Below, piece after piece: positions 7,263 through 14,588 of a stretch of 64,000 bases of DNA. The notes under the pieces are model-generated. The model was not told the DNA's origin and did not search any database. It was given only the letters and a program-made list of their open reading frames with translations. This DNA comes from CAIXSC01 sp046349915 (lineage in GTDB: Bacteria; Planctomycetota; Planctomycetia; Pirellulales; Pirellulaceae). The stretch is taken from the NCBI GenBank assembly GCA_046349915.1, contig JAXMBL010000004.1, positions 124,001 to 188,000 of the forward strand, written 5' to 3'. The stretch's first letter is position 1. Every line of letters begins with the position of its first letter. The position numbers were made by a program, and so were the translations under genes.

Positions 7263-10148
7263 GTGTCCCTCGAAAAACTGCCGACTGCGGTCATGGATCG
7301 CATTGACGAGCGCTGTGATGCGTTCGAAGCGGCGTGGAAAGGGACTTCTCGCCCACAGCTCGACGACTATCTGGCTGATTGGGAAGGCCCCGGCCTACCC
7401 GAACTCTTTTCTCTGTTGCTGGAACTCGACATCGACTGTCGCCAGCGACGCGGAGAATCGGTCGCCGCGGGCGACTATACAAAGTGGTTTCCCGATTTCG
7501 CTCAGATCATCATCAATCAGTTCGGCAAATCGAGCGGGGCCCACGCGGTCGCGCATGCCGTCGCCGTCGCGCCTCCTTCCCACTCGACCCACGCCAACTC
7601 GAAAACGCAAGGCGCCTTCTTTCCCGGTGCAATGCTCGCCGATCGCTATCGAATCGTCGCGCTGTTGGGGCGCGGGGGAATGGGGGAAGTTTATCGCGCC
7701 GACGATTTGCGGCTTGGGGAAACCGTGGCGCTCAAGCTGCTGCCAAGTGAATTCTCGAACGACGCCGCTCGGCTGGCGTTCTTCTATGATGAAGTGAGGC
7801 TCTCCCGCGGACTCACTCATCCGAACATATGTCGAGTCCATGACCTGGGGGTTGCGGGCACGTTGCACTTTCTGTCGATGGAGTATATCGACGGCGAGAA
7901 TCTACAGGCGCTCCTGCGTCGTATCGGACGATTGCCTGTTGCCAAGGCGGCCGAGCTTGGACGGCAGATGGCCGCTGGACTCGCGGCCGCTCACCAAGGC
8001 GGCGTGCTGCATCGCGATCTGAAACCGGCGAATGTAATGATCGACGGTCGCGGTCATGCCCGCATCACCGATTTCGGACTGGCCTGCGCGATGGAGAGCA
8101 AGTCACAGCCGACCGGTCCCGTGGGAACTCCCATCTACATGGCGCCCGAGACCTACTTGCGTCATGTGACGAGTGTATCGAGCGACATCTATTCCCTGGG
8201 GCTAATTCTGTACGAGATGTGCGTCGGGAAGCGATATTGTCGCGCAACGACGGCCGAACAGCTGCGAGAACATCACGAGAATGCGGTGGCGCCGGAACTC
8301 TCGGAACTACAGCCAGACTGCGACCCGGTGCTCGCCCGACTCATCGTACGCTGTCTCGACCCCGATCCCACTCAACGACCAGCGTCAGTCGCGGAGGTGA
8401 TCTCGCTATTGCCTGGGGGAGACCCTCTGGCGGCGGCGCTCGCCGCGGGCGAAACCCCATCACCCGAGATGGTCGCAGCGGCGGGCTCGGTGCCTCCGAT
8501 TCCTGTCAAGTGGCTCGGAGGATTGAGTGCTCTCTTAGTCGTGGGCTTGATGCTGGTTGTGGGGTTGAGCTTCTGGGCGTTTCGCACTCGCCATTTCGAG
8601 CACCCGCCAGCGGTCTTGGTCAATGGCGCTCGCGAATGGCTGGAAGAGTGGGGCTATCACACGGATTCCAGGTATGAGGCATGGGGCTTTGCGCTCGATC
8701 GCCCTCGGCTCCGCCATTGGACCGCAACCAGTGGCGTGGGTGAGAGTGCAGAACGACCGGCAGGCGCGTACTTCTGGTACCGTTCAAGTCGGTTGCCCAT
8801 GGCGCCTTTCGCGCCCGATTGGGCCGGGGATGACTTCCTGACGATCGACGAGCAACGTCCGGCGATGGCCACGCCTGGCATGACTCATTTGCAACTCGAT
8901 TTGCAAGGGCGGCTGGTTGGTTTGCGAGTGATTCCCGAGTCGCAATCGGAGGTGGAACCGCGTGACGCGGCCGCGAAACCGGTGGAACAGGGCGAGTTGA
9001 ACGAGCGGGTGTTGGCCGCGGCGGGGTTGACCGCGGAAGATCGCGAGCGACTCAAACCCCAGGAGCCGAGTTTTCTGCCGCCCATGTTCGCCGACCGTCG
9101 ATTGGCTTGGGTGGGTGAGGATGTGGCCGGCGTAAAGGGACAGTTGGAGGTGCTGTACGCTGAGTTACAAGGGATGCCTGTCTATTTCGAGCAGTGTTTT
9201 CCGTGGACGGCGGCTGCTTCTCGCGAGACCTCAAGCTCCGCGGGAGTGGGCATTCGAGCGGTGTTGGTTGCCGTGTGGATTCCCTTGTTGCTGGTGAGTG
9301 GCCTGGTGATGGCCGTGAGGAACTGGCGAGCGGGTCGCGGCGATAAGCGAGGCGCACAACGCGTCGCCTGCTTTCTGGCAGTGACTGGTCTGGTGCACTG
9401 GTTCTTGAGCGGAAACCATGTCGCGTCTCGACATGAACTAGATCAATTGCTCACCGCGTTAGCCGGTGCGGTATTGTTGGGCGCGATCGTTTGGATGGGG
9501 TATCTGGCCATCGAACCGACAGTGCGAAGGAACTGGCCACAGACGTTGGTCAGTTGGACGAGATTGGTATCGGGCCGAGTGTACGATCCGCTGGTGGGGC
9601 GCGATGTTCTGATCGGGATCACCGTTGGAGCCTGGGTGGCGGTCGGCAAGTGGTGCCTGGTGGTAATCCCAGAGGGCCTAGGATGGTCGAGTTACGCGTT
9701 TCCTAACGTGATCAATTTGGCGCCGCTGCACAGCACGCGCGCCGCGCTGGGGGAACTGACGGTCGCGGTCTGCTTGTCGGTGTTGTACGGGCTGTTTTTT
9801 CAACTGCTGTTCTTGATGGTGTTGAGGATCGTGTTGCGTCGTTGGTCGCTCGCAGTGGTGGTATTCGTGGTTTTTTTGTCGACTCAAGTGGCCGTCCAGT
9901 ACCAGCCCATGTCGCTGGCCTGGGGACTCACGTGCATCGAGATGCTGGGTTGTGCGTGGTTGTTCTTGCGAGTTGGTTTGTTGTCGGTGGTCGTCATGCA
10001 TTTCACTCGGTTAATATGCAAGTGGCCGTTGACGTGGGATCTGTCACAATGGCAAGGCGACGCCAGTCTGATCGCGCTGGGAGCGATCTTGGGACTCGCA
10101 GTCGCCGCCTTCGTTGCCGCCAGCGGACGACGCATCTCGCTGGGTTAA
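7263..10148 (+). CDS. Membrane-bound Ser/Thr protein kinase with multi-pass C-terminus
   Basis: A 961-residue receptor-like kinase with a GTG start. Residues 1-90 match the N-terminal helical segment seen in planctomycete kinases. The kinase domain covers about 128-390, with the glycine-rich loop GRGGMGEVY (137-145), Lys158, the catalytic HRDLKPAN with Asp252, and DFG at 270-272, so it is expected to be active. A single membrane helix lies at about 413-438 (LSALLVVGLMLVVGLSFWAF). An extracytoplasmic domain of roughly 220 residues follows, and then eight or so hydrophobic segments to the C-terminus. I looked for CAAX-protease/CPBP motifs there and did not find them. The ECF sigma gene begins 73 bp downstream, which suggests a signalling pair; kinase-ECF neighbours are a known planctomycete arrangement. 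Confidence 0.88.
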   Translation: MSLEKLPTAVMDRIDERCDAFEAAWKGTSRPQLDDYLADWEGPGLPELFSLLLELDIDCRQRRGESVAAGDYTKWFPDFAQIIINQFGKSSGAHAVAHAVAVAPPSHSTHANSKTQGAFFPGAMLADRYRIVALLGRGGMGEVYRADDLRLGETVALKLLPSEFSNDAARLAFFYDEVRLSRGLTHPNICRVHDLGVAGTLHFLSMEYIDGENLQALLRRIGRLPVAKAAELGRQMAAGLAAAHQGGVLHRDLKPANVMIDGRGHARITDFGLACAMESKSQPTGPVGTPIYMAPETYLRHVTSVSSDIYSLGLILYEMCVGKRYCRATTAEQLREHHENAVAPELSELQPDCDPVLARLIVRCLDPDPTQRPASVAEVISLLPGGDPLAAALAAGETPSPEMVAAAGSVPPIPVKWLGGLSALLVVGLMLVVGLSFWAFRTRHFEHPPAVLVNGAREWLEEWGYHTDSRYEAWGFALDRPRLRHWTATSGVGESAERPAGAYFWYRSSRLPMAPFAPDWAGDDFLTIDEQRPAMATPGMTHLQLDLQGRLVGLRVIPESQSEVEPRDAAAKPVEQGELNERVLAAAGLTAEDRERLKPQEPSFLPPMFADRRLAWVGEDVAGVKGQLEVLYAELQGMPVYFEQCFPWTAAASRETSSSAGVGIRAVLVAVWIPLLLVSGLVMAVRNWRAGRGDKRGAQRVACFLAVTGLVHWFLSGNHVASRHELDQLLTALAGAVLLGAIVWMGYLAIEPTVRRNWPQTLVSWTRLVSGRVYDPLVGRDVLIGITVGAWVAVGKWCLVVIPEGLGWSSYAFPNVINLAPLHSTRAALGELTVAVCLSVLYGLFFQLLFLMVLRIVLRRWSLAVVVFVVFLSTQVAVQYQPMSLAWGLTCIEMLGCAWLFLRVGLLSVVVMHFTRLICKWPLTWDLSQWQGDASLIALGAILGLAVAAFVAASGRRISLG

Positions 10149-10221
10149 GTTGAGATGGGGTTGGGAGAGAGTTGTTTTTGACGTCGTGAATGGATCGATC
10201 ACTTTCCGCGAGTTATCAGTC

Positions 10222-10839
10222 ATGGACCCTTCCGAACATTCGGTATCGCTGTGGATCGAGAAGTTGAAGCAAGGGGACCAGGAGGCGGTCGGTCCACTGT
10301 GGAGCCGTTACTTCGAACGGCTCGTGCGAGTCGCGGGCAAGAAGATGGGGTCCGCTTCCCGCCGAATCGCCGACGAGGAGGATATTGCGGTCAGTGTGTT
10401 TCAGAGCCTCTGTCGGGGCGCCGCCGAGGGGCGATTTCAGATTCTGGCAGACCGCGACGATTTGTGGAAACTGCTGGTGGCGATCGCGGGGCAAAAGGCC
10501 GTCGATCAGATCCGGCGGCAAGTGAGCTTGAAACGCGGCGGCGGCGAGGTTCGCGGCGACTCGTTGTTCGGCAACGACCAGTTCGATGGTCCGAAGGGGT
10601 TTGAGCAGTTCTTGTCAGCGGAACCAACTCCCGAGTTTCTGGCAATCATCGAAGAACAGGAACAACGGTTGTTCGGACTCTTGCGCGACGATGTGCAACG
10701 ACAAATAGCTCGTCTGCGGCTCGAGGGTTACACCAACGAGGAAATCGCGAAGCAACTAGACATCTCGCTGCGGACCGTCGAGCGAAAGTCGACGATGATT
10801 CGCGAAACCTGGGGACGAGAGTTGAACGAGGAAACGTGA
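10222..10839 (+). CDS. ECF-type RNA polymerase sigma factor
   Basis: A 205-residue sigma-70-family factor. I use the ATG at 10222 (MDPSEHSVSLWIEKLKQGDQ), because the family begins here and the 36 codons in frame upstream overlap the kinase gene. Region 2 is recognisable in LWSRYFERLVRVAGKK and the IADEEDIAVSVFQSLCR helix. Region 4 is the helix-turn-helix YTNEEIAKQLDISLRTVERK near the C-terminus. It resembles the Sigma70_ECF (PF07638) group expanded in planctomycetes. The kinase gene immediately upstream is the likely signalling partner, possibly by phosphorylating this factor or its regulator; no anti-sigma gene is next to it. The hairpin at 10860-10886 lies 20 bp after its stop. Confidence 0.88.
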   Translation: MDPSEHSVSLWIEKLKQGDQEAVGPLWSRYFERLVRVAGKKMGSASRRIADEEDIAVSVFQSLCRGAAEGRFQILADRDDLWKLLVAIAGQKAVDQIRRQVSLKRGGGEVRGDSLFGNDQFDGPKGFEQFLSAEPTPEFLAIIEEQEQRLFGLLRDDVQRQIARLRLEGYTNEEIAKQLDISLRTVERKSTMIRETWGRELNEET

Positions 10840-10859
10840 CGGCGACTTGGACGCCAACG

Positions 10860-10886
10860 AAAAAAGGCCCACACGAGGTGGGCCTT
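10860..10886 (-). terminator. Rho-independent terminator (copy 1)
   Basis: A perfect 9-bp stem AAGGCCCAC/GTGGGCCTT with loop ACGAG at 10864-10886. Read on the minus strand it is followed by a run of six T, as expected for a terminator of the acidic-protein gene at 10917-11489. On the plus strand it sits just behind the sigma gene but lacks a T-run, so it may act weakly in both directions. An almost identical copy lies 801 bp downstream. Confidence 0.8.
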
Positions 10887-10916
10887 CAGGAAGGATCGAG
10901 ATTGGGGGGGAGAGGC

Positions 10917-11489
10917 TCAGTCAACTCGTTCCAGTCGGGTCACCGAACCGCGGTCGTTGGTCAGGAGCAACTGATTTCCCTGGAATCGGGCCATGTACCA
11001 CTGACCGTTCAGGTTCAGTTCGCCCTGGCTCCAGGTGGTTAGTCGGAGCACCTCCGACACGGGACGAGCACGGTAATAGTTGCCGGTGGTGATGCGTGTG
11101 GTGGCTCCATTCGAGCGAAAGGAGTATTCGACCTTGGCAGCACCGTCGATTCCTGGCGGCGTGAGCACGCGCCACTGACCGATGAACCCTGGGGGGAGGC
11201 GGTTCAGGGTGGATTGGTTGCGCCCACGCTCGAAGCTCGGGAAGCGATCCTGGCTCCGTTCGCTCCGCTCGTAATCGAATTCATCCTCGTAGTCCTCCTC
11301 GAAGTCGTCATATTCGTCTTCATAGTCTTCTTCATAGTCTTCCAGTTCGTCGGCGATCACGTCGAAGACGTCGCGAACGATGCCCGAGATGCGATTGGAG
11401 CGATGTTGGGCTTGGGCGGAGGTGGTGGTGAGGCAAGAGGCGAACAGGGCGAGCAGAGTGGCGGCGGCGATTTTCAGGGAAGTCGACAT
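10917..11489 (-). CDS. Acidic secreted protein, duplicate copy 1
   Basis: A 190-residue exported protein of unknown function. The ATG at 11489 is chosen because AAAGGA lies eight bases upstream and a clean signal peptide follows (IAAATLLALFASCLTTTSAQA). Mature residues of about 45-75 are an extreme acidic Glu/Asp/Tyr tract (DELEDYEEDYEDEYDD), followed by a polar linker. The C-terminal roughly 85 residues are a beta-rich module with a conserved-looking start (LPPGFIGQWRVLTPPG) and a strand ending LLLTNDRGSVTRLERVD. It looks like a small lipocalin- or META-like beta domain, but I cannot assign a family. The acidic tract suggests cation or polycation binding. The gene has its own terminator at 10860. 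Confidence 0.75.
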   Translation of the reverse strand: MSTSLKIAAATLLALFASCLTTTSAQAQHRSNRISGIVRDVFDVIADELEDYEEDYEDEYDDFEEDYEDEFDYERSERSQDRFPSFERGRNQSTLNRLPPGFIGQWRVLTPPGIDGAAKVEYSFRSNGATTRITTGNYYRARPVSEVLRLTTWSQGELNLNGQWYMARFQGNQLLLTNDRGSVTRLERVD

Positions 11490-11660
11490 GGTCAGGGTCC
11501 TTTCAGGCGAGCGGTTAGGTTGGGTGGTTTTGTCGAGCGTCACTTGTCTCGACACTTTGAGCCCGTAAATCCGGGCGACCAACCGCCACCGAATTCGAAA
11601 AATCTACTTCTGGGCCTTTTCGCAGCGAAAGACTGGGGTTTGCTGACATGGGCGCCAACG

Positions 11661-11687
11661 GAAAAAGGCCCACACGAGGTGGGCCTT
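11661..11687 (-). terminator. Rho-independent terminator (copy 2)
   Basis: This has the same 9-bp stem and ACGAG loop as the hairpin at 10860, shifted by 801 bp, with five T after the stem on the minus strand. It ends transcription of the second acidic-protein gene and would reduce read-through into the first. Confidence 0.8.
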
Positions 11688-11717
11688 CAGGAAGGATCGA
11701 GATTGGGGGGGAGAGGC

Positions 11718-12290
11718 TCAGTCAATTCGTTCCAGTCGGGTCACCGAACCGCGGTCGTTGGTCAGGAGCAACTGATTTCCCTGGAATCGGGCCATGTACC
11801 ACTGACCGTTGAGGTTCAGTTCGCCCTGGCTCCAGGTGGATAGTCGGAGCACTTCCGTCACGGGACGAGCACGGTAGTAGTTGCCGGTGGTGATGCGTGT
11901 GGTGGCTCCATTCGAACGGAAGGAGTATTCGACCCTTGGGGCGCCGGTCATTCCCGGCGGCGTGAGCACTCGCCACTGACCGATAAACCCTGGGGGGAGG
12001 CGGTTCAGGGTGGATTGGTTGCGCCCACGCTCGAAGCTCGGGAAGCGATCCTGGCTCCGTTCGTTCTGTTCGTAATCGAATTCGTCCTCATAGTCCTCTT
12101 CGTAGTCGTCATACTCGTCTTCGTAGTCTTCTTCGTAGTCTTCCAGCTCGTCGGCGATCACGTCGAAGACGTCGCGAACGATGCCCGAGATGCGATTGGA
12201 GCGATGTTGGGCTTGGGCGGAGGTGGTGGTGAGGCAGGAGGCGAACAGGGCGAGGAGGGTGGCAGCGGCGATTTTCAGGGAAGTCGACAT
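11718..12290 (-). CDS. Acidic secreted protein, duplicate copy 2
   Basis: A 190-residue paralogue of the protein at 10917-11489, with the same start context and signal peptide. Differences cluster in the acidic tract (DDYEEDY instead of DDFEEDY; EQNERS instead of ERSERS) and in one loop (GMTGAPRVEY instead of GIDGAAKVEY). The remaining changes (S/T, T/S, V/I) are conservative. The frame stays open upstream of the ATG at 12290, but those residues are not signal-like and the other copy shares the same internal start. Function is unknown. The gene is upstream of copy 1 on the minus strand, and each has a terminator, so they are probably independent transcription units. Confidence 0.75.
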   Translation of the reverse strand: MSTSLKIAAATLLALFASCLTTTSAQAQHRSNRISGIVRDVFDVIADELEDYEEDYEDEYDDYEEDYEDEFDYEQNERSQDRFPSFERGRNQSTLNRLPPGFIGQWRVLTPPGMTGAPRVEYSFRSNGATTRITTGNYYRARPVTEVLRLSTWSQGELNLNGQWYMARFQGNQLLLTNDRGSVTRLERID

Positions 12291-12447
12291 GGTCAGGGTC
12301 CTTTCAGGCGAGCGGTTGGGTTGGTTGGTTTTGTCGAGCGTCACTCGTCTCGACACCTTGAGCCCGTAAAGCCGGGCGACCAACCGCCACCGAGTTGGAA
12401 AAAAGTCCGAGACCACCACTTCGGCTACCAACCTTCTTGGTTCTAGA

Positions 12448-13488
12448 ATGGTGTTCATGACCACATCACCCATTCACAGCGGCGTCGATTTCGAGCGGCT
12501 TGGCAAGCAGCACGGGCATCTCTACATCCCCTATTCGTATAACCTGGGCGGATGGGCGAATTTGATGGTTCCCATCACGGTGATCAACCGTGGAGGTCCT
12601 GGGCCCACGGCGCTGGTGATGGCGGGAAACCATGGCGACGAATACCCAGGGCAGGTGGCGATACTGCGGCTGTGTCGCGAATTGGACCCGGAACAGGTGT
12701 TGGGGCGGCTGATCCTGATTCCCTGTTTGACAGTTCCCGCGTCGAAGGCGATGACTCGGCTGTCCCCCTTGGACGGCAAGAACTTCAACCGGTGTTTTCC
12801 GGGGCGGCCTGATGGAACGCCCTGCGATGTACTGGCTCACTATCTGTCGTCGGTGTTGTTTCCGTTGGCCGATATTGTGGTCGACATTCACACGGGTGGG
12901 CGGAGTATGGACTTCTACCCCTGTGCTCACATGCACTTCGTGCCTGACGCCGAGCAGCGACGGCAGATGATTGCTGGCACCGAGGCTTGGAATTCGGATT
13001 TCGCGTTTGTGTATGCGGATGTGGCGGGAAGCGGCCTGTTGCCGGTCGAGGCGGAACGGCAGGGGAAGATCGTGATTACGACGGAGATGGGAGGGGGAGA
13101 GCCGGTCTCCGCGGGGGTGCATCGACTCACTCAGCATGGCCTGCGCAACGTCTTGGTGCACTTTGGCGTGTTGGCGGGTCGAGTGCAGACGCGCGAAGAG
13201 CTCGGAATCAAACCCGTGCGATGGGTGCAAGCGCTGGATCGCGAGGACTATCGTTTCGCTCCGGAATCGGGCATCTACGAAAACCTGGTCGATCTAGGGG
13301 CCAACGTGTCGGCGGGCGAGCGAGTCGGGCAGATTCACTTCTTGGAACGCCCCGATCGCGAACCGACCCCCGTGTTCGCCCCTTCGGCAGGAGTGCTGAT
13401 CGGCAATCGAGGCCCCAGCGTCGTGGCTCAAGGCGACTGCGTGGCCTGCATCGCCCACGACGTCGATCTGTCGACGCTCAAGGGATAG
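12448..13488 (+). CDS. Succinylglutamate desuccinylase/aspartoacylase family zinc hydrolase
   Basis: A 346-residue M14-like zinc carboxypeptidase-fold enzyme. Zinc ligands are visible as His62 and Glu65 (AGNHGDEYPG) and His148 (VVDIHTGGRSMDFYPC); the catalytic glutamate is probably in TTEMGGGE. The C-terminal 90 residues form a beta-rich lid (SGIYENLVDLGANVSAGERV) as in the succinylglutamate desuccinylase/aspartoacylase family, including N-acetyl-diaminobutyrate deacetylases. It should remove an N-acyl group from an amino-acid derivative; which one cannot be told. An ATG three codons downstream (12457) is an equally possible start. There is no signal peptide, so it is probably cytoplasmic. 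It stands alone beside the duplicated acidic genes. Confidence 0.8.
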   Translation: MVFMTTSPIHSGVDFERLGKQHGHLYIPYSYNLGGWANLMVPITVINRGGPGPTALVMAGNHGDEYPGQVAILRLCRELDPEQVLGRLILIPCLTVPASKAMTRLSPLDGKNFNRCFPGRPDGTPCDVLAHYLSSVLFPLADIVVDIHTGGRSMDFYPCAHMHFVPDAEQRRQMIAGTEAWNSDFAFVYADVAGSGLLPVEAERQGKIVITTEMGGGEPVSAGVHRLTQHGLRNVLVHFGVLAGRVQTREELGIKPVRWVQALDREDYRFAPESGIYENLVDLGANVSAGERVGQIHFLERPDREPTPVFAPSAGVLIGNRGPSVVAQGDCVACIAHDVDLSTLKG

Positions 13489-13625
13489 AGGATTGTGGCA
13501 CGAGTTACTCTCGCGACGACATTCACGGCGGGATTGAAGATGGTCGTTTCCCATTGGCTTTGTTAGGATGCGACTAGGATGCAACCCGTTTTCATTCGGA
13601 CAACTTGAACTGTGGAGTCGTCGTC

Positions 13626-13871
13626 ATGAGCACGGTTGACCTCATTCGCGAGCAATTGCTAACGTTGCCTGTTCGCGAGCGCGCGACGCTCGCGACTCTG
13701 CTGCTGGCAAGCCTCGAAGCGGAGCCGCTGGACGGTTCTTCGCAACAATCCTGGAAAGAAGAGGCGGAGTCGCGGTCGCAGGCCTACTCGCAAGGGCAGT
13801 TGACGGCGAGTGACTGGCGCGAGTCGGTGGACCGGATTCGTCAGGTCTTGGCGCAAAGACGTAAACCGTGA
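13626..13871 (+). CDS. Putative addiction-module antitoxin component
   Basis: An 81-residue protein starting at the ATG at 13626 (MSTVDLIREQLLTLPVRERA). It matches the addiction-module component family (TIGR02574/PF09720): a short N-terminal helix, then an acidic segment (LLLASLEAEP) and a C-terminal helix ending VDRIRQVLAQRRKP. Such proteins neutralise a RelE/ParE-type toxin by wrapping around it with the C-terminal helix. The stop codon overlaps the GTG start of the toxin gene by four bases (GTGA), so the pair is translationally coupled, and antitoxin-first order is the usual arrangement. There is no obvious DNA-binding domain, as is typical of this family. Confidence 0.82.
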   Translation: MSTVDLIREQLLTLPVRERATLATLLLASLEAEPLDGSSQQSWKEEAESRSQAYSQGQLTASDWRESVDRIRQVLAQRRKP

Positions 13872-14179
13872 AACTGCGAATTTTGTCGACCGCCGAGGCG
13901 GAGGCAACTGAAGCTGCCTGCTGGTACGATGAACAGTCGATCGGACTGGGCGAGTTGTTTCTCGCGGAATACGTCGCCGCGCTCTCGGCCATCGAAGTCG
14001 ATCCTCTTCGATTCGGTCTCTTGGAGACGGAACCGGCGGGGCGATTCCGACGGTGTATTCTCAGGCGATTCCCTTATGCTGTGGTCTTCGAAATACTTCC
14101 CGAAGAGGTTCTGGTGCTCGCCGTCGCCCACACCAGCCGACGGCCAGGTTACTGGCGCGACACTCGGACCATAACCTGA
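13868..14179 (+). CDS. ParE/RelE-family toxin
   Basis: A 103-residue toxin of the RelE/ParE superfamily. It begins with a GTG that overlaps the antitoxin stop. Family features are the opening strand and helix (LRILSTAEAEATEAACWYDE), the central LFLAEYVAALSAI helix, and the typical core RRCILRRFPYAVVFEI followed by VLAVAHTSRRPGYW. The C-terminal RRPGYWRDTR is the usual family ending, so the gene is full-length and probably functional. ParE members inhibit gyrase and RelE members cleave mRNA; sequence alone does not decide between them, though the HTSRRPGYW ending favours ParE-like. A palindrome and a transposase relic follow directly. Confidence 0.82.
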   Translation: MKLRILSTAEAEATEAACWYDEQSIGLGELFLAEYVAALSAIEVDPLRFGLLETEPAGRFRRCILRRFPYAVVFEILPEEVLVLAVAHTSRRPGYWRDTRTIT

Positions 14180-14221
14180 CGAGTCGCATGAACGCGCTGC
14201 TGGGCGCGCTCGATGTCTCTA

Positions 14222-14240
14222 CGAAGGCTGTCAGCCTTCG
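14222..14240. repeat. Perfect 8-bp-stem palindrome beside the transposase relic
   Basis: CGAAGGCT and AGCCTTCG surround a GTC loop, with GTAGCC a few bases further on (14246-14252). It lies where the homology of the Y1 transposase relic ends and about 40 bp behind the toxin stop. It looks like another member of the GTAG-associated palindromes in this window, and could terminate the toxin operon. Confidence 0.45.
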
Positions 14241-14249
14241 TTCACCGTA

Positions 14250-14375
14250 GCCGCGCTGCCAATAGAAGTTTGAATAGGCATGCACTCGCGCGCGAATAGC
14301 TTCGTCCAGTCGAGGTTCGCGATTCTTGGTGCTGAACACCAGATGCGCGTAGAGTTTGGTCAGGGATTGCGGCAC
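14250..14375 (-). pseudogene. 5' fragment of an IS200/REP-associated Y1 transposase
   Basis: The first 34 codons from a GTG at 14375 read MPQSLTKLYAHLVFSTKNRE and RVHAY, which is the standard N-terminus of IS200-like (PF01797) transposases of the REP-associated (RAYT) type. Homology stops near 14274: the HUH motif, catalytic tyrosine and the rest of the roughly 150-residue protein are absent. The open frame beyond that point, across a palindrome and into the toxin gene, is fortuitous. It is a decayed element left between the toxin operon and REP-like palindromes. Confidence 0.7.
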
Positions 14376-14450
14376 GAGTTAGTCCCTCGGCGAGGATGAG
14401 TTCCGTGAGTCGTCGCACTCCAATTCGAAGGCCAGCGGTCTTCGGACATC

Positions 14451-14515
14451 GTAGCCTAGGGCAACGCCCTAGGAAGCTGGGCATCTCGGCATCCAGGGGC
14501 GTTGCCCCTGGCTAC
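14451..14515. repeat. Pair of opposed GTAG-headed palindromes (BIME-like)
   Basis: The left unit is GTAGCC followed by the palindrome TAGGGC-AAC-GCCCTA. The right unit, in opposite orientation, is CCAGGGGC-GTT-GCCCCTGG ending GGCTAC. Two REP-like palindromes with GTAG heads facing outward, 20 bp apart, are the classic layout of a bacterial interspersed mosaic element. It lies 76 bp from the Y1 transposase relic and 74 bp from the 3' end of the di-heme cytochrome gene. Confidence 0.6.
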
Positions 14516-14588
14516 GGTGAGCTTGGCCGTTGGCCAAGTTTTGCGGTTGGCACAGCAGACTGTCGCAGCAGACTGTCAAATCACATCG

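Larger units (their letters stand above)
10852..12404. repeat. Tandem duplication, period 801 bp
   Basis: Two direct copies, about 10852-11600 and 11653-12404, each contain a terminator, an acidic secreted-protein gene and its leader. All landmarks are shifted by exactly 801 bp (stops 10917/11718, starts 11489/12290, terminators 10860/11661), so there are no net indels between the copies. The encoded proteins differ at about 11 of 190 positions, indicating a duplication that is recent or kept similar by gene conversion. Confidence 0.9.

Noticed and set aside
9270..10148. C-terminus of the kinase as a CAAX-protease (CPBP) domain
   Set aside because: The hydrophobic pattern is right, but the EExxxR and FxxxH-type motifs were not found.
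12466..13230. Long minus-strand open frame across the aspartoacylase-family gene
   Set aside because: It is antisense to a gene with clear zinc motifs, and its product is His/Arg/Gln-rich with no signal or fold; it is a shadow of GC-rich coding.
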